DNA of 50,475 nucleotides from Flammula alnicola (taxonomy: Eukaryota; Basidiomycota; Agaricomycetes; Agaricales; Strophariaceae). This document shows positions 22,144 through 33,544 of this stretch, piece by piece. The stretch spans positions 1-50,475 of the forward strand of contig JADNRV010000342.1 of assembly GCA_015499995.1 (NCBI GenBank), given 5' to 3'. The notes under the pieces are model-generated. The model made no database searches, was not told the origin of the DNA, and worked only from the letters and a program-made list of their open reading frames with translations. Both the position numbers and the translations under genes were made by a program. Position 1 is the first letter of the stretch, and each line of letters starts with the position of its first letter.

Positions 22144-24750
22144 GTGTTCAGACCTTAGTTGTATTCAGTGTAGTATATTGTCAGGGATGGGGTCGACAGA
22201 CTATGTAGGACAAAAGAGAGTGCCCGTTGCGTCACCTCGCCCTTTTATCTACCATCTACGGCACCGCAACCGGCCTCCCAAATATTTGGCTATAATGACT
22301 CCGCCGCCACTCATCCTAGGATCCCCTGTTATCTTATCGCGGAAAGGGATCAATCTCCTCGCCCAACACCACCACAGCCGACCTCTCGCCATCGAGTTCC
22401 TCACTACCTAATCCAACCCTTCCCACCTCGCACTCAATACACCCTTCCTGATATCCGGAGAACCCACCAAATACCACAAATACCTGCTGCAGCCCCGGAC
22501 CATCTTGACGGCGGTTATGAGACGCAGGTGCATGGGCAGAGCGACAGAGGGCGAGCAGGTACCAGAACGAGGGCGCAAATGTCGCAGAAGACGTTAATCC
22601 ACGTCACCGCGCCCGATACAAGGTCGAGAAAACGACGTACCAGCGTGCACGTCCCTCAGCCATTACCACCACGACACTCGCCCGCCGTGGGTCTCCATTT
22701 CGCCCATACACACCACACACGCCGCCGAGTCGACACGAACTCGCGAACTCGCGCCGTTCTGAGATGGATGCACGGTGTGCGGGGTTGCAAACGGTGAGTA
22801 CATCTCTCTCTTCTCTCGTGGCCTCCGATGACCGAAAAACTCACCTCTTGTTTCTTCCAGCCCTCATCACCCGCCATCGCCCACTCTTCCTTCAGGTTCC
22901 AACCGGCGAGAACAGCAGTGTTGACTTCACCTAAGCCAGTTGTGCTTGAGGTCTTGGTTCACAGGGTACGTGCATGACGACGCCATCTATATTTCCTTAC
23001 CGACGTGCTTCATAGGTCTAGAGGCGGCAACGTACGTACGTACATACCTGGCATGCCCGCCCGTGCACAGCCGTTCAACCCCACGACCAACGCCAACACG
23101 TCCCAGCGGGCGAGTAGCGCAAGTCCGGCTAGCAGGTGAGCACGCAACCCTGATCGATCCCAGAGTCGAAACCTAGACGACTCACGTTTTGCCAGCCAAC
23201 TAACGATACCGATTCCTCTCGCTACTCCACCTACACGCCCCTCCAAACCCTCCAAGACACGTTGGCTGAACGTCAGCGCGAACATTTACGATGGATCGTC
23301 AAAGGCTCGGCACAGCTGGGTGTTGGGTTCAACAACGACGGATTGGCTTGTAGACGGCCAGGTACGTGTTCATTCCAGCACCAGAACTCGATCGACCTTC
23401 GAACGCTTGCTTAGTACTTACCGCCATCGTTTCCGCAGACCCTCTCATTCATCCTCGTCGGCGTCCTCGCCTCACCACCGCCCACCAACCAAATCCGCAA
23501 AAACGACTACTCGACTCGACTCGACTCGATAAGGCGAATACGGTCGAGAGAACTTGGATATGGTATGGGGGCACTTACCACCCACGGCGGCGTTCGTGTG
23601 CCATCTGGACAGTGGAGGCAGGTGTGCTCGAGTGGCTGGGCGAGCGGCTGCGTAGATGGTATAGGTAAGTAAGTGTCGGCACCATCACAGAATGATATCT
23701 GGGGGTACTTACTTACCCTCTCGCATCGTAGCGTTCTCATTCTCGAGCCCCATCCCGTGTGGTTCGCTCGTGAAATCGCTCTTGATGTCGCTTGGATCGT
23801 CCACGATCCGTTCCCGTAATCGCACGAACAGCGGAGGGCACAGACGACCTGTGTGTCGTCTGCTGCCGCTCTGCCGCTGTCTTTCTCGCGTGCTTTCGAG
23901 GTGCGGCGACGCTGTCGCGGGGTCTGTGTATCAGAAAAGGACGGGCATATGGATGGATAGGATACAGAACACGTACACAGCGGAGCACGGGGCAAGGGCG
24001 GCCGTTCGTTCGTTCGTTCGTCCAGTTGCTCGAGGCCTGGACGACGCGGGGGCCGTCTGCCGTGCTCTGGCGGTGTATGTAGCCCTTCGCCGCTTCGCTT
24101 CGTGCGTGTTTTGTTTTTGTTTTCGAGGCGCCGGCGGTGCTGTCGAGGAGTTGGCGGCGTGCGTCGTCTTGTTCCGTGTTACGTGTTCCGTGTTACGGTA
24201 CGAGCGGATGCGGATGAGGATGAGGAGGGGTGGTAGAGGGACTTGCACGGCGGGCATTCGTTCGGTTCCTCGAAGACTGCAAAGCCATGTCTAGGAGGGA
24301 TTAGTCTAATATCACGGTCGGTGTCGAGCGTTGCTTACCTGCACGAGACAGTGGTTACGACTTACCGCTTGCTCATCCGTTCGCCCCTCCGTCTAGCAGC
24401 TTATCGTGCAGTCCTGTCTCTACCTTTGTCATGCAGTCTCTATGTGTTAACTTTAAGAGGTCTGCTTGACGGATTGCAACTTGGACCAAGAGTCAATACA
24501 AGCTTTTTAGTTGTTTCTACATTGCATTGTTATCTACTCTCAAGTTTCACATCCAACAGTTGTCAGTCGGTCTAGGCTGATATATTAGGACCCTTGACGG
24601 GGTGATATATGACACCTTATGCTCGTTGTAAATAAAGATAAAATTTAGCCTCCCTTTTTATTGTTTTTTTGAGGTCCCCGTTCGACGTGGATTTGAATCA
24701 GAAGTGGAAAAGGGGGTCGAGGAGAAGGTCTAGCCAGTGAGTGGATGTCA
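20426..24750. repeat. Segmental duplication, copy B
   Basis: This is the second copy of 9357-14606, in the same orientation, with about 5.8 kb between copies. It begins inside the FHA gene and ends at AGTGAGTGGATGTC. It lacks about 700 bp present in copy A near 13365-14070; the junction lies at about 24365 next to a short shared GCTCATC word. Confidence 0.9.
22240..23850 (+). other. Copy B of the divergent multi-exon locus
   Basis: The plus strand is open without stops from about 22240 to 22797, where copy A has a stop. The same introns follow (GTGAGTACA...TTCTTCCAG, GTACGTGCATG...TTCATAG, GTACGTGTT...TTCCGCAG, GTAAGTAAG...CATCGTAG). An exon reads YTPLQTLQDTLAERQREHL, where copy A has a one-base deletion; conversely an exon near 23620 carries a 2-bp indel relative to copy A. 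Each copy is broken in different places, so the ancestor may have been a real gene. No family recognised. Confidence 0.35.
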
Positions 24751-25425
24751 ACAGTGAATCACCGCTCAGCACCTGTTCATTTGGTGTAGCTTTTGTGTAA
24801 CGCGCGTTTGCGCCTATATCCTGGCATCCTGCAGCTCGAGCCAGCGCGTAAGTGCTGCTTGTGGTGTGGCCGTTCTATCTGGCCCGAGCTGCCCATAGAT
24901 TAGATAGCTAGATTAGATGCCATCAGAGGCAGTGCACGTTCATATTTAGACGCCAGCCGACCGTGTAGTCAACTTGAAATCCATTCCACTCCTTGCCTGC
25001 GACGCTATAGCTCACGGCCTGCTCGATGCGGCTCCGAGCGTCGGCTTCCTAGATTCAAGCCATATCTGACTGCTCCAGCGGATCTACGGTTCAATGGAAT
25101 TTATCAGAACGGATTGGACGACGAGCCATAAGCTTGTCTGCGGTTCGCGAGTTGATACTCTATGATATCATATATATAAGTACTCGGTGCCCCTCCCCGT
25201 GTCGGCCATGCCCATGCCACCGAGGTATGTGCTGGTATACGAATGTGTTTTGACGTATATGCGAACATGATTATTAAGGTAGGTGCAATCAAAATCGAAT
25301 TCAAAATCAAACGTCGATCCTTCTCATATAACTTTTGCTGCGAATTGAAATGCCATTCCCCACCAACTCAAACTCGAACAACCACTTTGACTTTACACAA
25401 CCACAACAATAAAATAATAGGCAAT
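24751..25425. other. Upstream region of the arsenite transporter gene
   Basis: This stretch has no supported gene. It contains an AT-rich palindromic word (TATGATATCATATATATAAG, about 25160-25180), and CAAC-rich sequence just before the ATG at 25426 as expected for a 5' untranslated leader. No regulatory site can be assigned. Confidence 0.4.
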
Positions 25426-26474
25426 ATGCTCGAAGAGAACAGCTCGCGATATGTGTCCTCCGTATCTGAGGTTCGGAGTGACCAGCTCGCTGCGTTGGAT
25501 CTGCAGCCACCGAGTACGTGAATCTGTTTCTCTAACTCGTCGTCGTCTGTTCGTCCGTATGGGATTACTCACATTTTCTATTGCCTTTAGAACCGTTCCA
25601 TGAACTAAGCATCCTGGACAAGCTCCTCTCGCCGCTCGTCCTGGTAGCGATGATCATAGGCGTCATCGTCGGCGAGTTCGCGCCTAGCGTGCGGGATAAG
25701 CTCGACACAGTCAAGTTCCAGAGCGTCTCCGTCCGTATGTGCTCTTCCTTCTTGTCCTTCTGGAGTCATATACTTACTTACCGTCTTGCCTTTTCGTTCA
25801 CAGCGATAGCGATTGGCCTCATCGTCATGATGTGGCCGGCACTCACCAAAGTGCAGTACGAGACCCTGCCCTCGATATTCCGCACGTCGCGGCTGTGGAA
25901 ACACATCGGCATCTCTTTCGGGCTCAACTGGCTGCTGGGGCCCTTCGTCATGCTTGCGCTGGCATGGGCCGCGCTGCCTGATCTGCCTGGCTACCGCACG
26001 GGCGTCATCATGGTCGGCATCGCCAGGTGCATCGCGACGGTGGTCATTTGGAACGACTTGGCCAGAGGAAACGCAGAGTATTGTGCGATTCTGGTGGTGC
26101 TTAATGCGCTGTTGCAGATTGCGCTGTTCAGCCCGTTTTCGGTGTTTTTCATCAATGTTATTGGGCGCGGTGGTGCGCAGGGCGGCGTGCATGTGGATTA
26201 TGGAAATTCTGCGATCTCGGTACTGATCGTGAGTGGTCTAGGTTTTTTCTGCATTGTTTTGTTTATGGATGACGCTGACGACGAGTTCCTTTCGTGCTGG
26301 TGCAGTACCTGGGCATACCGCTCATCGCGGGCATCGTAACACGCTACACTGTCATCTTCGCCACGAGCAAGCACTTCTTCGAGAAGAAGTTCCTCCCTAT
26401 TTTCTCCCCATTTGCGCTGTTGGGTCTGTTGTACACCATCATCGTCCTATTCGCGTACCGGGCCACTAGAAATC

Positions 26475-26680
26475 TGCGTGCCATCTGCGTGCCACTGCGT
26501 GCACTTGCGTGCATAGACTGACCATCTGCGTGCACCTGCGTGCGTAATCCTACCATCTGCGTGCACCTGCGTGCACATCTGCGTGCGGCTGCGTGCACAT
26601 CTGCATGCGGCTGCATGCACATCTGTGTGCAACGGCGTGCGGTTGTGCGGGTTTGTGTGCAGACCATATTCTGGCCCTCA
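26475..26680. repeat. Subterminal TGCGTGCA repeats, left end
   Basis: About fifteen copies of CTGCGTGCAC or close variants occur at 10-14 bp intervals. A second array with the opposite arrangement lies at 28345-28490, with a few more at 28725-28790. They probably bind the transposase that moves the element; this is inferred from position and density. Confidence 0.8.
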
Positions 26681-26843
26681 GGTTCACGCAATTGCGTGCA
26701 GGGGTCATAGAGCAGCGATTTATTGAAATTATGCATAGAATTAGGTAGATCTCAAAAGCCCCAGCTCGCTTGTGGGTGGAGTCACATGATCAGCTGATTC
26801 CTATGCCTTGCTCGCAAAATTTAGAGGAATTCTGGGTTTTCCC

Positions 26844-27482
26844 ATCAATAGTCTGGGTATTTTCACGGTCAGAAGTAAGAAAAAGAATTCAAAAAAAGAG
26901 GAAAAGAGAGAATTCACTGGACAGCTCTGATCCCTCAGGGGATTTTTCCTAGCTTAAACTAACTCTAAATTTCATTTCTGCTGTCCACAAAATGTCGAAA
27001 AATGCCTGGTGCGCATTCTGCGTGCAGCCAGATAGATTTTTAGTGGCTTTCAGGTATTGTTTTTCGAATATTGAGCTCAATAACCTGTTTGATGCCTCAA
27101 GATTTACCCCAGGCATTTTAGTTACTAATGTAAAGTATTTCCAAAAATTTTAGCTGTTTCCGTAATTTATTTGAGCCTCTATCGAGTGCGCAAGAGCTGA
27201 TCCAGCAGGAGCAAGAGTGTCAGATGCGCGGGAAAATATCACGTGAGTTATCTGCCATGGCAGATAACTTTCTGAGTGGGCAGATACCTAATTTGTGAAA
27301 TGTGAGCCTTTCATTGCAAAAATAACAATTCTGAAGAGGGAGAAGTCTTGAATGACCCATTATCTGTGTACAACCGAATTCTTAGAGTTTGGAGGGCATA
27401 TTGACGCCATAATTTGCGACATTTTCATCATAAAGTTATCTGCCCGGAGCTTGCCGGGCAGATAAATACCCAGACTATTGAT
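26844..27482. repeat. Possible further nested inverted-repeat element
   Basis: ATCAATAGTCTGGGTATTT at 26844 is the reverse complement of AAATACCCAGACTATTGAT ending at 27482. The interval also contains GGCAGATAACTTT and AAAGTTATCTGCC words in inverted order. The 640-bp block could be another non-autonomous insertion, but no target duplication longer than AT is visible. Confidence 0.4.
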
Positions 27483-27832
27483 CGGTCAACCGAATTCTGG
27501 AACCCATACCCTCCTGCGATAAAAAAAAATGGCTTACGGACTAAATGGGTTAATAAATTTTTATAACACTTTTATAGAAAGCTATGCATCCTTGAGGGTC
27601 TGTAACATGAATTAGCACTGGGTAAGTACTGTACTTGAGTACAGATAATATATACAGGTTGTATACAGGTACTACATAAAAGCCTTTTTAGTGGTACTTC
27701 AGTTTTTGGCAAGTTTTGGTCTGTATTTTCTTGATTCTGGGACATTTCAATTTTACCAGAACCATGACTAGATGGGTGGAGGGAGAAAAGCAAATAATAG
27801 ATGGTGATTGATATAGTATGTTGCGTTCCAAA

Positions 27833-28254
27833 TAGTGATGGGCACGGGTGCTGACACCCGTGCGGGTTTGCGGGTACGGGTGTGGCGGGTGCGGGTGCGG
27901 GTGCACTTTGAGTGACCCTCAGCCAACCCGCACCCGTGTGCCAGGGTCACGGGTTTTCGGCCGGCACACGGAAAACTCCGAAATGTGTGTCCAACACGTT
28001 CTTTAGTTACCTGAATAATTAATTATGTAATGTAATTTTCCAAAATGTATTCTAATTTTAATTTAACATAGTTCTGCTAGCACAAGTTCTCACGACGCCC
28101 ATCAAACCCGCACGGGTTTCTGTACCCACGGGTCACCTGCAAACCCGCACCTGCAAGCACGGGATCCCGTACCCGTGGCCACGGGTGCGGGTTTTGGCGG
28201 GTACGGGTGCGGGTCGACAAAAAATTGCCCGCGGGTTACCCGTGCCCATCACTA
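27833..28254. mobile_element. Nested 422-bp hAT-type MITE
   Basis: GTTCCAAA occurs exactly on both sides (27825-27832 and 28255-28262). The element begins TAGTGATGGGCACGGGT and ends with its exact reverse complement. An 8-bp duplication with short terminal repeats is characteristic of the hAT superfamily. The inside is GGGTGCGGG repeats and AT-rich filler without coding capacity. Confidence 0.93.
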
Positions 28255-29279
28255 GTTCCAAATATCCAAACACCGGAACATTCCCTAATCCTCAGTGGAC
28301 ATAGGGAAATGTCCATTAATCCCCACTAATATAGTTTCTTGGGACTTGCGTGCAGCTGCGTGCATGATTTTCGTCTTAGCGTGCAGTTGCGTGCATCTGC
28401 GTGCATAATTTTCATCGCAGCGTGCAGTTGCGTGCAGTTGCGTGCGGCTGCGTGACATCTGCGTGCAGCTGCGTGCAACTTGCGAGATGCGTGACATATC
28501 GTGACAAATGTCAGTCACTGAAATAGATACGTTCCCACGGCACATGGCACACAAAACCTCGCCCAAAAACAGCCACATGCAGCCTCCTTCTTCAAAATTA
28601 GGTAGAATGGATTTTATTGGTAGTATATTAAACACAAAAACTATTTATAAGCACTCCGAATTGTTGTGGCGGATGAAATATGATTGACCTATCCGACCTT
28701 TCCAAAGCTGTGACAACGTGTGACATCTGCGTCCTTGCGTGCACCTGCGTGCCACGCATGCACGCACTGGCACGCATGGCACGCAGAAAAACCAGTGCCC
28801 TCGCGTACCAGGGACACGAGATCATCCATAACCTCGGGCCCGTGTTCAGGGTGTTCGTACCCCTGATATTGTACTTCGTCATCATGTGGAACGGCACGTT
28901 TTTCTTCATTCATTGGCTTTCGAGGAGGGAGACAGTGGAGCCAGGCAAGAAGGTTTTTGGCTATGAGATGGCGGCCGTGCAGGCGTTTACGGCTTCTAGT
29001 AATAATTTTGTGCGTATCCAACTCCCTCTTGTTCACATTCTTAGATTAACCAATGCTTTTTCTTTTGCATTTGTTTCTGTTGCGTAGGAATTGGCGATTG
29101 CGGTAGCAATTGCTGTGTATGGCATCAATTCGGAGCAAGCGCTCGCTGCCACTATTGGGCCGCTGACGGAGGTGCCGGTGCTGCTGGGTCTGACGTGGGT
29201 TGCACAGTATTTGAGGCACAAACTTAATTGGGAGAGCAAGAAGAGACTGGACGATGCGCAGTCTGAGAAGTCGGCATAG

Positions 29280-30152
29280 GTTGAGGGCGGTGGTGTTCCA
29301 TTAGAATCGGTTTGCTTGTTTCTTAAGGATGAAATGTATTACCTTTGTACTAGAATTACCGCTATTATTGTTTCTGTGTTTCTGGCATGAGTGAATATAT
29401 AAACGGGCAAGAAATGGGAGATCGAAACCAGTGAAAATGAGCTGTCTGCACATTCCGACTGCACTCCATGTAGACTAAGTATTGAGCCCTAGGTCATACA
29501 TAACCCAGTTCATATAACGTAATGGCTTCCGTCGATGCGAATTCTGCCTAGATTGACTTCAAAAAACTTGAAGGGCGAATGTACTTACAACAGTTGTTTT
29601 CACAATGCTTGACTGTGGACACTCATGGGCCATTTTGAAAAACATGATCAAATTTGTGATTTTCTCCAAAATTTGGAAGACGTTGTTTCCGTAACTGAAC
29701 CGTGTCTTGAGACCTGGTTTGAATTGTGCCTATGAGAGACTAGGCTGAAGGGATAAAACACATGCATCTTGTGTAAATTATGGTATGTAGTATAGAAGCA
29801 TCTTGACCGCCAGGAGATATGAAAAAAAAAAAAACAGCGAATTGTCATGATCGAAAACACTGGGATAGTAAAGCGAAGAGGGAAGACGACAATGGGTGGG
29901 TATAGTTGTACATGGTTACAGTAGTACTGTGTGGAAAGCTCCCATGGGCGGACGGTCAGCGACATCACAGAAAAAGATATCAACAAGGACAGGAAGTTGG
30001 TACAAAAAAAAGGAAAGGAAAGGGCATATGAGAAGTCGAGTTACCAATACCGAAAGTTGGGCGCCTACTTTTCTATGACTCCAGAAATCAGTAGCACGAG
30101 GCGTCTAAAAAATTCCAGCAGAGTGAGACTGCACATCCCACTCGCCTGATCC
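29280..30152. other. Region between convergent ACR3 and kinase genes
   Basis: The stretch holds the 3' flanks of the two convergent genes, an A-run at about 29821-29833 and no supported coding frame. Confidence 0.5.
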
Positions 30153-32763
30153 TCAACACCGCCTCGCCCTCATCCCTGCTCTCGCGCCCTCCAACACCTC
30201 CAAAAGAGCAACCAAATGCGGCATATCAGGCCTCGCCTCCGGGTCCTCGCTCCAGCACTGCCCCAACGCCCCCAAAACGCCCCTTCGCCGTCGGCGTCGA
30301 GCCCCAGAAGACACACATCGCTCCGTGCGGGTCGCACGCCGCGCAGGATGTCCACGGTCACTGCGTGGTCGTTCGAGCGGTGTGGGTAGGGCAGGTGGCC
30401 TGATGCGATCTAGGATACGAGTTGGGTCGATGTGCGAGTGTCAGTTAGGGTGATGAGTAGGAAAAGAAAGACAGACACCCACCTCCAAACAAATACTCGC
30501 AAACGCATACACATCGCTACAGGTCGTAATTGGGGGACCTGCCCGTCATCTTGGACAAGGGCCATGATAAGCTCTGGTGCCATCCATCGCGTCGAGCCCG
30601 CAAAGAACGACGTTCCCATGCTCATACTGCCATTCGAGTTGCCTTCGGCCGTGGCTATGGACATAGACATCTCCTCCATGACCTTGGACAGCCCAAAGTC
30701 GGTGATGATGGCATTGCCGACATCGTCTACGAGGATGTTTCCCTGTACGTAGAGTACGTAGCGTCAGTCATAGAAAAAATTGCATAAACGAAGACAACGT
30801 TCTGATCTTACCCCTTTCAGATCCCCGTGGATAATTGTAGGCTTCACAGTGTGCAAATACGCTATTCCCAAAGCCACTTGGATCAGCTAGATAATGAGAC
30901 AGTGGAAAGATAATGTCAAATTCGTCTTGTTCTAGGACCAACACCAACTCCAAGAACGAAGAAAAAAACGTACCAACTTCAGCCGATTCGCTGTTGGATT
31001 GCGCTTCAGATAACTGCAAATCGTGCCATTATCGCACCACTGCGACACCATGGCGATGCTGTTGGGGCTCTGCACGATCCCGAAGAGCTGGCTCACATTC
31101 TTGTGGCAGAGGCGGTGCCACGCTAGGACTTCTGCTTGGAGTCGCTGTAGTGGCAAATAAAGTAAGTGTCGAGTAGTAGGCTACCAGGTACATAAAGGAC
31201 ATAGGAGGCACCTTCAATAGCTTCTCGCGCACGTTCTGCACCATGATCTGCCGTAGAAACTTTAATGCCACCTTGATCAAAGAAAAGAAAATCGTAAGTC
31301 TCATATCCTCTCAACCACTCTAAAAAGCAACATACCATCCTCGTCCTCCTCTCCACCGGATCCTCCCACTTGCCCATCCACACGTCCAAGAACGATCCAT
31401 GCGCAACAGCCGAATCACCCAGCACCACCACCTCATCCGTCAAATCGGTCAACATTATCTCCCCACGCACAACCAGCGTCTTCGTCACCGTCTCCTGCAA
31501 AAACTTCTGTCTGCATCGCTGTTTGAGTCGACTATAGTCCTGATGCTCCTGGATCCATCTGAACTTGTCGTACGAGGAGATGGATAGGGCCACGGTGCGC
31601 AAGGATGCGAAGAACAGGCGCTCCGGGTAGGTTTGGAGTACCATTGCGTTTCGTAGATGCACATCGGAGGCAGATTCGAGTCCAATGTCGAGCCATACTG
31701 TGGAGCGACTTGTTTGTCGGTAGGTTGAGGTGGACGAGTAGTGCGAGTCGGATGTGCCGAGGATGTACAACGCCAATGTGGGATAGATAGGGAAGAAGAG
31801 GTCACAGCATTCCCTATAGGTATTCAAGTTAGCTGGTTGTTATCAAGAGAGAGTACCAATTGAAAAGAACTTACGGATCCTCATCAAAACCCTCGTCCAG
31901 CGTCCCAAAACACCGATCAGAGAGCATGAACTCTTGGTCTTCCGTAGCGACACCGATGCACAGCTCCGCTTCGCACAAGCGCCAGCAATACGCCTCCATT
32001 GCATCGTGGAACGCGTCCACCGACACACCTGGCGTCGGGAGCTCCGACCGGCGCCTCGCCCGGGCCAAATCACTGCCACCCCCATCTGCCGAAGTATGAT
32101 TCAAAAACTGAATAAACGCCCTCAGGACATACCTCAGCCTAAGCTGAACAATAAGCGGACGGAAGGCTGGATATACCATCCCTTCCTTTGGATCGGTCTG
32201 GTAGGATTCCTCCAGCGACTGCACCGTCCTACGGTACCCCCCGCTGTTGCGAAAGCGCAGAAACACGAAATATTTCCGCAAGACCTCTACGGCTCCACGG
32301 CTGAATGGCAAGGACTTCTTCCCTGCGTAAGTTTCCCCGCTCCACACAGTCCTATCCAGGAGATCTTGCAACACCTCGCGGGCGGAGGACTCTAGTTTAG
32401 CAAATGCCGTCTCGGCTTCGCAGACCACTTTCCTCGTCTCACATGAGAGAGAGCCAATATCGAGATCCTTGAAGATTGATGGGGACTCTTTGGGCGCATG
32501 GTGTGCCTCCGTCAGTTCGTTATCGTACACGTCGTAGATGTGTACGCGAGGAGGACGAGATGGAAGGATGGCGCCTCTATATCCGTCAATGAAGACATGC
32601 TAACTGATAGAAAAGAGAACAGCGCCTGCACGTGGAGAGCCAGAACTTGAACAGAAAACTTGGAACATATTTCGATGTCGAACTGGTCATGCTAAACGGC
32701 ATTGAGAGTTAGCACGACGCGTTGTCAGAGAGGGGGAGATCAGCTTGCGTACCTTGAACAGAC
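30153..32763 (-). CDS. Tyrosine-kinase-like protein kinase, two frameshifts
   Basis: Exons run from about 32763 down: one ending at 32753 (or 32760), 32691-32653, 32599-31875, 31813-31336, 31271-31212, 31144-30974, 30896-30812, 30742 to about 30483, and a last exon to the stop at 30155-30153. The kinase domain occupies the C-terminal third: a degenerate glycine loop (DSAVAHGSFLDVW), catalytic lysine VALKFL, HGDLKG loop, ITDFGLSK and MAPELI, so catalytic residues are present. It fits the expanded Agaricomycete TKL families. The N-terminal 350 residues match nothing I recognise. Two one-base losses shift the frame: near 30529 (the continuing frame reads TCSDVYAFASICLE) and near 30270-30285 (continuing LGQCWSEDPEARPDM). 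Both are in or next to short runs. The N-terminus beyond 32763 is unresolved: two frames are open upstream to about 32940. Confidence 0.82.
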
Positions 32764-32939
32764 GGTGGGGTCGAAAGGCGTTTAAGCAGGCGAGCCGACC
32801 CAGTGTACATGCCGTTGCGAATAGCCAAAGTACAAAACCAACGCGAGATATCTGCGTTGTCGTCGTTGTTGTCGTTAGAGAGTTTTGGGGTGAACGAGGC
32901 GGTGTTTTCCCAGCTTGTGTAAAAATCACGTAACAATTT

Positions 32940-33544
32940 TAAGTCACGTCCTAGTATCTGATGGGAGAAGCGAAGCGGGGCGGGGATTAGACTATAGGAT
33001 CCTAGAAACTACGACACCATGGAGAGGGGAGGGAGTCAATACAGATGATGAACTCGCTTGCCAGTAGCAAGGAGCGCGAATAAACGAGATAGTCATGTCG
33101 CACTGCCTGTTTTTAACATCGTTCCTGAACATTGCGTCATAGATCTATTTGCGGAGGTGAGTAAATCGTGGAGGAGGGAAACGATGACACTGACGGCCTG
33201 CGGACAAACTTGGGAAAGCTAGTCTCGTGCCAGCCTCTCTCTTAACCGTCCCAATTTGGATGTGACGGTGTGAGATAGCTTGATCCGCGATGAGCCCATA
33301 GGGCTCATCTTAGGATAAGATAAAGACAAGCGTCGGAACCAACCGTGATCTAATCAGTACATTATCTAAGCGGATTATTTCATCTTCGAAGAAGAATAAT
33401 TCTTCTTCGTCTTCTGAGATTTGTTCCGACGCGAAAAAAATCTCATCCCAAGTTATTTGACATCCTTAGCATTTCTTTTGACTGTTTTTTCTGATACTCC
33501 TTATCCTCTTTAACTTATATTCCCAAAATCTCATCTTTTCGTCC
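32940..33544. other. Upstream flank of the retroelement with nested hairpins
   Basis: Three perfect inverted repeats lie here: GATGAGCCC/GGGCTCATC with a 3-nt loop (about 33290-33310); GCGTCGGAAC/GTTCCGACGC 83 nt apart (33330-33339 and 33423-33432); and, inside that pair, an 11-bp-arm hairpin CGAAGAAGAAT/ATTCTTCTTCG (33387-33409). They precede the Gag ATG at 33545 and may mark the retroelement's terminal region. I could not match them to its 3' end. Confidence 0.45.

Larger units (their letters stand above)
26460..28800. mobile_element. 2.34-kb DNA element inserted in ACR3
   Basis: TCGCGTACC flanks the element directly (26451-26459 and 28801-28809) and occurs once in the restored ACR3 codons. 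The ends are imperfect inverted repeats (GGGCCACTAGAAATCTGCGTGCC against GGGCACTGGTTTTTCTGCGTGCC), followed at both ends by many TGCGTGCA subterminal repeats. No transposase is visible, so it is non-autonomous. A 9-bp duplication suggests a Mutator-like or related element; the superfamily is inferred only. A younger MITE (27833-28254) sits inside it. Confidence 0.9.
25426..29279 (+). pseudogene. ACR3: Arsenite efflux transporter ACR3, disrupted by a transposon
   Basis: ACR3 proteins export arsenite across the plasma membrane. Exons are 25426-25513, 25591-25734, 25804-26228, 26306-26459 joined to 28810-29009, and 29088-29279. Leaving out the inserted element and one 9-bp duplication gives 1203 nt, or 400 residues plus stop, the normal family length, with the frame preserved throughout. 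Family signatures are present: LIVMMWPALTKV, the conserved cysteine in GIARCIATVVIWNDLA, and [19 protein letters not shown] near the C-terminus, within about ten membrane segments. Read through the insertion the protein would gain about 20 foreign residues and stop at 26521, losing the last helices including the conserved glutamate. Function is very likely lost in this allele. Confidence 0.93.

Noticed and set aside
25605..26192. 195-codon minus-strand frame
   Set aside because: Antisense to ACR3 exons, whose frame is supported by family motifs and exon phases.
26460..28800. ACR3 insert as a long intron
   Set aside because: It lacks a donor at 26460 and an acceptor at 28800, has terminal inverted repeats and a 9-bp duplication, and its length would be far outside the other introns here.
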